DNA of 64,000 nt from Siderastrea siderea. Its lineage: Eukaryota > Cnidaria > Anthozoa > Scleractinia > Rhizangiidae. The stretch is taken from NCBI GenBank assembly GCA_964030785.1, contig OZ034979.1:10067383-10131382 (forward strand), in the 5' to 3' direction. This document shows positions 24,267 through 35,000 of the stretch, piece by piece. Position 1 is the first letter of the stretch, and each line of letters begins with the position of its first letter. The position numbers and the translations under genes are program-made. Below the pieces are notes generated by a model that saw only the letters and a list, made by a program, of their open reading frames with translations, was not told where the DNA came from and made no database searches.

Positions 24267-24564
24267 ATGTAGCCGTTTTGCAGCTCATTTACACGACTCC
24301 GCCGCCACGAAAATTCCCTCGCACGAATAGAGCCACCAGGTACGTAGGCTATAACCTATAACAACAGCGAAAATGTCTCGTCGCTTACGCGGGGACAATT
24401 CTACTGAGTAATTTTTCTAAGCATTCAAAGCCGCAACTGGTTAAGAAGCACAGTTTCACTCAGTTCAATACGAATTTCATATTCAAATTCTTTCGATGTG
24501 ATATTTGGCATGGCATGGCAATTTTCTATAACATAGCAGACATAAGCTCCAAGCTCTGGTGTCA

Positions 24565-27500
24565 TCAAGCAGGTCCTTCAAACTTGCTGATTGCTGGGGA
24601 ATAGGGACGACCTGTAGCAGGTTCCAGGTTCTCCCAATAAGCTCGGTTGGCCCTGGGTACAGAAAAGTAATCAATCTTTAGTCCTTTGTATTTCAAAGAC
24701 TCCGTTTCTAACCGTCCACACTAAAGGGATGCATTTTCAAGTCTTTTTGAATTGGTTTCGAAAGTCGTCATTTTCATTCATACGAGCGTTTTGGATCTTT
24801 CTGTGTTGACGATAAGAGAAACCTGTACAAAAAATACATGTTCAAACGAAAGAACGTTAGTATAAAATATAGACGTGACATCGATAACGACGCCTCGTAA
24901 ACTTAGTACTTGTAGTATTTTTTAAAAACACTGAATTTTGAGTTGTTCCTTACTGCCAGAAATATATTTCAGCTGAATATGTAAAGGGAATGTTTAAATT
25001 TGAAAGGGAGACGGAAAATTTTCAATCGCTACCAGAATTTGGTGATACCACGTAGTGGCTGACCAACCTGTGATCAGGCTTTTTTTTTTTCGCGGGGAAC
25101 GGGAGAGGAAGGGAGAAAATAGGCTCAGCTTATTTCACACCGCCCCAGACCCATTTTCAAGCCGATCTGAACCCACCAATTTCACGTTGTTGTTTAAAAA
25201 ATCTGACAACTAGAAGAAGTCCTAATGTTTTCCATAGGAGGCTAAGAAATGTGCTAGGATATATAAAAACGCGCGTGCAGAGAAACTTTGTATCGTTGCT
25301 AATTTACACTCTGATTAAAAAGTCAGTTAATTAGTCAAGGCAGAAACTCATAAGGACTTGAAAACTCCTTATGAGTTTCTGGTCAAGGCTAATTAGTAGT
25401 ATATTGGCTGCGGCCGCACTAGGAGAGTTAACCGGGTTAATTAAAAAAAATTAACCCGCTTACGAAAATTCCTGATGCGGCCGCGTTTTTGGAGTGTTAA
25501 CCGACTTTGAACCGGGTTAGCGGTTTCCATGGAAATTAATCAAAGAACAATAGATTTTTTAACCAGGTTAGTTTTTTCCAAACTGTCCGCGGCCGCACTA
25601 GGTGAGTTAACTGGGTTAATTTTAAATTAACCTGGTTACCTTATTTCCCGGCGCGGCCGCGTTTTGGAAGTGTTGACCGACTTTAAACCGGGTGAGCGGT
25701 TCCCATGGAAATTAATCAAAGAACAATGGATTTTTTTAACCACCTTTCTGGGTGGTTTTAACGAGGTTAATTTTCGAATCTGTCAATCATCACCGACAAA
25801 CGCGGGAATTTCAGGATCGTGCTAATCTATATAATTTTCGCAGCAATTAAGTGCTTTTCGCTGCAGTACGTTTGCGAACATGGCATCGGGTCATGACGAT
25901 TGGTGGTGGAATTCTCGCGCTGCTGAGAACTCTGAATACGAAATAAATTTCCCTGGGTATTCATTTTCCTCCTACTGGTCTTCACCTCCGCCGCATGAAT
26001 CAACGTCGCAAGGTTTCTTCAGCTGGCCCGAACGGAATTTGTCGCAGTCACAATCTCTCGCCGAGTCGGAAGCAAGTGACAGTTCTTCCAACACGGCCAA
26101 TTGTAAGCAGAGAACACCATGGACGAGCACTGAAGAAGAAATTTTAATAAGTCTTTGAAAGGAACGCGGAAGCAAGCTGAAAGGTAGTGGAAGTTCCCAA
26201 AAGTGGCAGGAAATAGCTGACGAGCTAAACACGTTCAGCGAGGAAGTAAACACTAGTTCGACGATCAAGACAGGAACACAGTGCAAAGACAAGTGGCGCA
26301 ACTTACTAACCGCTTACAAGAAAGCTAAAGATTCATCCACTAAAAGTGGTAATGGTACGGAAAAAATGAAAGCTTTCAAACATTTTGATCAAATGGATAA
26401 GTTTATGAGTGATAAACATGAAATCGTCACGCCATTTGTGAGGAATTCAACCAATTCCAGTAGCCAAATATCAGCTGCAGTCGAGGACAGCGCCGTCAGC
26501 TCTCAAGAACATCTCAGAGTGCAAGCACAAGAAACCGAAGGACCAACAGAATCTCTCCCGGGAGAAGGCAAGGGCGGAAAAGTAAAGTCTCCCAGGAAAG
26601 GCAAGGGAAAACAAAAGGTTGGCGAAGACGATCGATGGTATGACCTTCTTGAGAAGCAAACCGAAATTCTAGAAGCAAGTCAAAAGGGCCAGGAACAATA
26701 TTTCAAATTTTTGAATGAGTCAGACGACAGGGGACGAGATTTGCTGATTTCTGCAATTAGAGAGCTTGATACCTTGATGGCAAAAGAGGAACTAAAAGGA
26801 AAGCTGCAAGTTCTGAAGAGGAAGAGTGAACATTTTTTAACCCAAGGGAACAGTAACAAACATTTAACAACTTTTTCTAGGTATTAGGGAGTTTAAAAAA
26901 CCACGACGACAATGGCAACGAAAACGTCACCTAAACTGCGTTTTAAGGTCCTTTTTTCCGTTTATTCCAAGTCGCTTAATCTGTCTAAGGTGGCCGAACT
27001 ATCTTGGAGTGGGGTGACGCTTACGTTCAGCTAGAAAATTACCGTCGTAGGGTCTTGTTGTCCATAACTCTTAATACTGGTCATTTCACGTCGTTGTTTT
27101 GCAGACGACGACCAAGAAATGTACCAGAATGTATAACGCACGTGCAGAGTCACTATATTAAAGCCTATTGTTTTCGTTCTCGTTCCCGTCGTCGACTCCC
27201 TATAATTCATATTTGCACGTACGTTTTACTTGTTGAAAATTACTTTCAGACTTTTACAAGTTCGCTTTAAAATATGTATGGGCAGTTTTTCTCCTGAATT
27301 GCCATACAGTATTCCCGCGACAAGTGCAAACGGCGAAAAATAGAGTGCCGAAGCTGTTTCAGTTTACTTTTATTGCAATGTTGCAATTGTCAGTAGTAAT
27401 TTGAGGTTACCGTTTGAAACATGAACATGTTTAATTTCTTTAATACTGGTAGTATTAAAGTTAATTGTTAAATATCTGCTCAAACATCTACTGTGCAGTT

Positions 27501-30500
27501 CACTCCTATCAATCTCTTTCGGACACTCAGTTTTGCCCTGTTCTTTTTTAATCTGTTTCTCCACCCGTCTCTAGAACGGACACAACTCCAAGATATATTT
27601 TCAAAGCTGATCCAGAACAGTACTTTTATCTTAAAATTCTTTTCAGTAAATGCTAGGATAGGTGAAACCAGGGACCCCAAACACATGTAGAAATCTAATT
27701 TTTAAGGCACCAAGTTGAAGTAGGATTTCATCCAGGTCAATACCCTTACACTAACCTCAAATTCGACTCTTTTACAGATATTGGGTGAAGACTCGTCGTA
27801 TCTCTTGGCCTTCTTCATCATCTTCTCCCCCATCCTCATCGCCATCATTACTGTCGTCATCGAAATCATCTAAATCGTCACCCATGATGATACAAAAGTT
27901 GTGCAGAACGCAACAGGCAAGTGAATTATCAGCAACCCTTCCGGTGTCGTCCTCCAACTCCTTTAGTAAGCACCGCCAACGCATCTTCAACTTTCCGTAC
28001 GCTCTTTCGACAACAACGCGTAATTTGGTTAACACACTGTTGAACCTTCGTTGCGTGGGGGTTAAGTGCCCGCTATGATAAGCTATCATAAGGTCAGGTC
28101 TCAAGGGGTAGGCAGTGTCACCAACCAAATAAGGCCGTACGTTTAAATTGTTGATAAGTATGTTCCCTTCCATTATGTCGCCCGCAATGATTCGTCTGTA
28201 AAGCTCGCTCCTGCGAAAAATTCTCGCATCATGAACGCTTCCAGGGTAGCCGACACTAACATCTAAAAACTTGCATTCCGAGTCGGTTACACCTTGCAGT
28301 GCGAGCGAATAACACTGTTTACGGTTGTAGTAAGCTTCGTGTTCTTCTTTCGGGGTTTTTATTTTTATGTGGCAACCATCAATTACTCCTGCTACTTGAG
28401 GAAGGCCATGTTTTATCTCAAATTTGCGCATAACATGCCCTAGTTCCCGTCCATTTGATGGAAAGGAGATGTAATCTTCTCTGACGCGGTACAAAGCCCG
28501 AACAAAGTCGTGAACAATGTCAAGGGCTGTGCACTTCCCAACACCAAACGTAATAGAAGTGGAGCGATAACATTCACCTGTTCCCAGCCGCCACAATGCA
28601 ATTGCTACACGCTTCTTGATTGGTATCGCAGCACGGAATCGAGTATCCCTCTTTGCCAAAAACGGAGAAGGAATTCAACAGAGCTCTCGGAAAGAAACAA
28701 AATTTAGTCGAAAGTGGTCTTTCCAGAAGACGTGCATCCCAGGGTTCCTGAAGATTTCTTCAAACCAACGCTGATTTCTTGGGTAAACCCAAGCTTGTGG
28801 GCGATTTCGGAACAGTATTCCTCTCTGGCGATTCCGCAAACTCAAGTTGATCCGTCTTAATGCGGCCGTTCTTAAAAGTTAACTGCGTTCCCTCGTTCAA
28901 ACACCTCATAACCGGGTTAAGTTTTCGGCGAATTTTAACCGTGTTAATTATAAATTAACCCAGTTAACTATCTTAGTGCGGCTGCAGCCATTGGCTTGCA
29001 CGTGCATGTGTCACACATCTATGCACGTGCAAAAAAACCTGATCAAACAAACAAAGAAAAAACACAAGTTCGAGGTTTTACAACTTAAGACCGGAAAACT
29101 ATTATCATAATATAACAGGGAGGTTTCTTAAACTGAGGACTGTAATAAAATTTTTAAAAAAATATGGAGCGCCCAGTAAGCCCTGGATAACAGTTTGGGT
29201 TGTTTCTCGAATCTCCCCTTGTTTTTAATACCGGCATTTTTTTATAACCTCACTATATGGGAGGTTGTGATGTTCTGTAAGTTACTAGGAAGTTTTACTT
29301 TCTTTGCAAAAAATGATGGGCTCCAGGCAAAACCGAAAACTCCGGCCCAATAAAATGTTGGGCAGTTAACGTGTTTTTCAAAATGCGCTGATTAAGGCCC
29401 AAAAACACTTTGATATTAGCTCCGCGCGCTAAGTTAACGAGTCCCAAAATTTCGGCCGGGGACTTTTAAGGAGTCGCTCCTGGGGCTCTTCTGCTAGAAA
29501 GATCGTTACTTAGAAAAGCTTTCTTAGGGTATCAACAATCGCTCAGTTCCACAGTGCCAGACATTTGTCGCAATGTTATGTAATTGACTCTAAAGCGGCC
29601 TTCACACGTCAAACTAATGTTGGCCAACGCGGGTTTGCAAATTCAAATTGGTGTGTGTGAACGACATAACAACAAGTTGGCAAACTGTTGGCGAAAAGTT
29701 GGCGAGAATAGAGACGAGTTCTATTTGTCGCCAATAGTCTGCCAACATGTTGTTGTGTCGTTCACACACACCAATTTGGCAAACTCAAATTGGCAAACTC
29801 AAATTGGTGTGTGTGAACGACACAACAACATGTTGGCAAACTGTTGGCGAGAATAAAGACAAGTTCTATTTGTCGTTCACACACACCAATTTTGAGTTTG
29901 CCGACACAAGTTGGCCAACATTAATTTGACGTGTGAAGGCTGCTTAAGAATCATACCTTTTTCTCATCCATTCCTTCGGGTGATTTTTTAGCCCCTCTCC
30001 CCAGGGGTCGTGTTTTTGACTTGCTACTGGAAGAAAGCCTCTTTCTGGCGCAAGCTGAAAAAGAATACATAATTCATTTGAAGAGGAAATATTATATCTA
30101 TTTATATCCATGCGAACACAACCGCAAGATTACTTTAACCTAAACGCTCGAGCTGTGGCTACGAGTTTATTTGAGTCTACTCACGCGCGCTAACAAAAAA
30201 GCATCTGTTATCTGTTGCTATGTTATAATAAAATTTTGCATTATAGTTAACAATTATTCACCAAAGTGGAGATAAATATCCACCACTCTTCATCGACACT
30301 GAGGTGAATAATTGTTTTAGTATATTCCAAACCAGTGGATAGCCAGCACCAAATAGTTTCTTCTTTCTGAGAAATGGCGTAAAACTCGCGCGCGAAATCC
30401 AGAAAAATGCTGGGAGATGAATATCAGATACTATTCCGAATTTGAGTAACCAATAAGAGCGCACAAAAAAACACTATTCGGCATTATTAAGCTGGCTAAA

Positions 30501-31329
30501 CATCGAACCACGGCGTGGTATCAGTCGCATGTTTTTCTGCGCTTGGCATCAGTCGCATGTTTTCCCGCTGCGGCTGCCACTAGACACGCGTTTTTTTCGA
30601 GCTTGGCCCCAGCTGTTTTTCTTTCAAGTTATGAATCAGATTGGTACTGATATTTTTTGTATTTCTGGAGTTATGATTGGTACTTATGTACACACTTAAA
30701 ATTAAAGTGTAGGATTACACAAAAAAAATAGTGTAAAGTTTTTGCCAGCCCCGGCAGCCTTTTGTGGGGGTGTATTTTTACACACAGCGGAGCGGTGTAG
30801 TTTAACACTAGAACGGATGGTTATAATTAGTTTGTTTTCTGTTTTTCCGTCAAGGGTCGTAACAAAACTACTACGTTTTGTAAGGTTGTTTGAATTAACT
30901 TTTAATTAACAAAGGAAGGAAGGAAGGCCATGTGCATCGCGTACCTCCTCTGCAATTGCCCGGATGTGGTATGGTTCAAATCCACAGCAGCCGCCAATAT
31001 ACCTGACCCCAAGATCATAGGCACGCCGGGCGTACTTGTGCACATCCCAGCGGGTTAGAGTGCGAGGCTCCAAAGCTATGACAAAGAAAAATAGTCAACA
31101 TCACTATCACCCTCATCTTCTTCGTCTTTCTTTTTCTTAAACTTCTTAAAATAGAGTGATATTGATGACGAACATGATGGTGATGAACAATATGATAATG
31201 ACATTTGATGATGATGGTGATGATAATAATGGCGATGATGACGACTGTGAGGAAGAGGGTGACTCATCGCCATCATCAACATCTTCAAGACGTTGATGAT
31301 GGCGATCATAATGACCACGATGATGATCG

Positions 31330-31377
<48 letters not shown>

Positions 31378-32027
31378 CGACAAAGACTATGGTGATGGTG
31401 ATGGTGATAATAGTGATGATGATGGTAATGACGACGGCGATGAAAAAGATGATGAAAATGACCGCCACAGTTCGCTACGCCGTCAGCGGTTCTTTTACGT
31501 CGACTTACATTAATGGAAAATCATGAAAATCAACTAAAGATCACCAAAGTCGTCCCAGTGCCATTTGTGGGGCTACATAAAGGCGTAAGGTTCTGCGACG
31601 GTGGGGAAGTGAAACACAAGATCGTTCTGACGAAGGACTAACACTCGAAACCGGTCAGCTTTAGAATTCCTTCACGGTGGCCAATTTACCTTACCAACTC
31701 GTTTGATAGATCCAAAGTTTTGTATTGTGGGGTTGGAAAAGTCAAGTGTCCCCTTACCAAAAGGCGTCTCAGGCAAACTGGAAAACCCTGTCCTGCCGGC
31801 GTCTGGTGTATGATAACCAACAGGCTGAATCATCAAATGACAACTAAGACCTTCTTTCTCCAACGCCTCTTTCATCAGACGGACAGTTTCAAGAGACACG
31901 GAGGGATCGAATTTGCAGTTAACTCCAATGATGTCAGCACCTGACAGAACAAAAAATAATAGTAATAATAAATATTTTAAACAGTTTTTATAGAATATTC
32001 TTAACTTGAGCCGAAAGAACATTAGGT

Positions 32028-32075
<48 letters not shown>

Positions 32076-35000
32076 AATAGCGGAACACTTTAAGGTCATC
32101 TACATAGTTTTACGCTTGCTTTAGTATTTCATTTTCATTGTACAAATTTTAGGCTTGCATCAGTTTTAGGATCCTTTTTTATAAGTTTGTACATTATCAG
32201 GACATTATCATTATTTAGGACATTATCAGCTTTTTTTTCAGTGTCCAATTCCTGTAGAGCAACAAAGGTTTCGCTTTGCGCCCTATGTGGCTAATTTTCG
32301 ATGCATTCATACGTTGTACACCGCAGATAATGATGCAGTTGGAATATGTACTGTTCAAAGCCAAGTACTTCAGTGGATTCTGAGACTACGTTATCATCAT
32401 GGCCATACGTTGTATAAGCGATGGCAAAAGGAAAAATTTACGCGTAAGAGTAATGTCTTATGTCGGTGGATTAGACTAGATACTTTGCTTCGGCAAGTCT
32501 TAACCGACCGTGTATGCCGCCTTGCGATCTGTGAGCAACGACGAAAAGGGTAAGTTATATAGCTACAAGAATTCAGACTTCTATGTGTTCTGTGACACAC
32601 AATCCCACCAATTAATAGGTACATGACTAACACGCAGACATAAAATTAATGTTTGTTACAGTTATATCACAAGTAAAAGCAACTTTAAAATTATTGCACG
32701 GAACACAGTTGTACATGAGATCAAAGTCATAGTTGTCAATGAGTTCTTCACGCACGAGTTTAAGTGGAATATTAATTGTTTTACGTGTAGACAACTCTGG
32801 ATTACGAAAAATGTTTAATTTGACCTTCAAAAGAAACGTTACTGTGCTTTCTTTTCTGCAAGACCTCTACTGTTAGGGTATCGCACTGGGGAAATTCCAA
32901 TACCTTTTCTGGCCAATCTAACTGCGCATTCTCCTACAGTTACATTGTTGGAATCCCCAGCAGGACCAATACACATAGTGATGGCAGTTGGTTTCCCTGT
33001 GGACTTCATCACCTCCACCGCCCACTCAGCTTCCTCGACGTACTCAAAGAACTGACGAGAGAGAAGTTAATAAGGATAACGTTCTTAATAAAGTAACAGT
33101 GCATTAACTTACACCAGAGCATTGTCTTAAAATCGATTCAAGCCATGAAGCCTCATAATCATCCGATTTTATTCAACCTGAATTGACGCTGTGTTTACAT
33201 TCGTTGTCTGCAATATTAATAGCCCGCGGCAGACGTCTCCTATTTCCTTTGCTTTGTGCGGAAAAGAACAAGGCTACATATGGCGATCTGGAGACGTCCC
33301 TTTACCGCGTGAAGCAAAGGAAATAGGAGACGTTTGCGCGCAGGCTACAAGATTTACAAAAGAAAGAGAAAAAGCATAAGCCTACCTCAGCAATCAGAAA
33401 ATCCAAATCATTTTTGAGGAATATCTGAATTTGTGCGTCGAACCGCTTCTGTATATCATCCTTTCCAGCTCCTCCTGCGTAAAGAGTCCCCGTTTGGTTG
33501 ATGGAACCTGCGCAGAACACCCCTCCTTCCTCTGCCACGTCCTTGGCCAGGTCACATGCCGACTGATTAATATCTTCAGTCTGTGGAAGGTTAAGGGATT
33601 CCAAGGAATAAACAAACCATTAAAAACCTATCAGGAATGAGCGTTAGTCCAGTTTCTGTAGAAAATAGAGCTACCGTCTATTAATACATTAAAGCAGGGC
33701 GATATTCCTCAAATTTGCTTCGTAAGCTTTGACAAAAACAACAGACTGTACCATACTTTCCTTTCTTCCAAAAACACGTCTGAAGCGAGTGATTTTCGTC
33801 TTGCGACTGAACGCTTTCCTTTGTGACGTAACAAAAGAGTAAAAACGCGCGCGCAGAAACCAGCCAATGAAATCCCTTTGGCAGCTCATGTGATACCAGC
33901 GAGCGCAGCGGTTTGAATTTGCGCCTGCGTCTTATTTTTATTTTTTCCTTCAACGCAAAGCCGACCTCACAATCCTCAAGGCCAGGACTTGTACCTTTAG
34001 AAGTCCAAATGGCAAGCTAGAGCCTGTTTCAGTATTAATAACGTATTGAACAAACCAGAACTCGAAGCAAAACTATACAACCGTTGTCAGGAGAAGATAA
34101 CATGCAACTCATGCGCAGAAAAACACGCAACTGCTGCCACAGTTAAGAAAAGAAACTGATTATGAAGCCCGGCAAAGCCGCCTTTGTTTTATGTTTCCCT
34201 ACCGTTTTAGCCTTGAATTTTGTATGAGCAAGTAACCAGTAGAAATGGTGTTGTTCAGTTATTCGATGTAGTGGTGCTTTCAACATAAATTTCTGCGACT
34301 TTATTATGGCTTTTGAAACTTGCAAAGCTTCATAACTAGTCCCTCGACTAACTATGCTGCTGCCAAGTACGGCAAAGGACGCAACCGGCGCTAAACGCGC
34401 CGCATTAACATGAAACCGATGCCAAGCGCAGGAAAACATGCAACCGGTACCCTGAAGCGCGGGAAAAAACACGAAAGCGGTATCAAGTGCGGTAAAACAT
34501 GCACCCGGTGCCAAGCGCGGGAAATATGCACTCGGTGCCAGGCGCGGGAAAACATGCAACTGTTGCCAAGCGCGGGAAACACGCACTCGGTGCCAAGCGC
34601 GGGAAAACATGCAACTGTTGCCAAGCGCGGGAAACACGCACTCGGTGCCAAGCGCGGGAAAACATGCACTCGGTGCCAAGCGCGAGAAAACTTGTAACCG
34701 TTGTTTAGGATTGGTTGAGACAATAACTGCATGCGCTGGTTGTTCAAAGATTGGATATCTAACATCCATTGGAAAGATTATTCCTTTGTATTCATTTATC
34801 CGATAAAAAAGGATTAATAAATTGTATAATTTCTTTGGAAAAAGCTATGTAATCTTTTTATTTGGCAACTATTGAGGAGTCCAAACTCCTGTTACAACCA
34901 GTTCTCACTAGATAAAATTCTGTTTAAGTCAGTTTTCAGGCTAATATTGCTATGTTTAGAATCTATGAAGAGCAATCACCTCTGTCAAGAGCTTGCCTCT

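Larger units (their letters stand above)
25406..28989. mobile_element. Harbinger (PIF/Harbinger) transposon in the last intron of BHMT copy B
   Basis: A 3584-bp element with long terminal inverted repeats: left starts GGCTGCGGCCGCACTAGGAG, and the right reverse complement starts GGCTGCAGCCGCACTAAGAT. Both continue into GAGTTAAC/GGGTTAATT. A 3-bp ATT flanks both ends (25403-25405, 28990-28992), consistent with the 3-bp duplications of this superfamily although not the usual TWA. It carries the two canonical genes in convergent orientation: a Myb/SANT DNA-binding protein (plus) and a DDE transposase (minus). Each has one in-frame TGA. It lies between exon 7 (29957) and exon 8 (24652) of copy B. 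Confidence 0.9.

Noticed and set aside
31205..31513. Asp/Glu- or Met-rich open frames across GAT/ATG repeats (also 43416-43781, 32029-32088)
   Set aside because: They are translations of triplet microsatellites; frames stay open on both strands because the repeat lacks stops.
31617..31660. CTGACGAAGG...CTCGAAAC as a hammerhead-like core, also near 22235
   Set aside because: The CTGACG and CGTCAG-like ends pair with each other, making a simple hairpin; in a hammerhead the CUGA strand is unpaired core. Treated as repeat debris.
34391..34769. Open frames of 95-208 codons on both strands
   Set aside because: They run through the 27-31-bp minisatellite; both strands are open because of the repeat.
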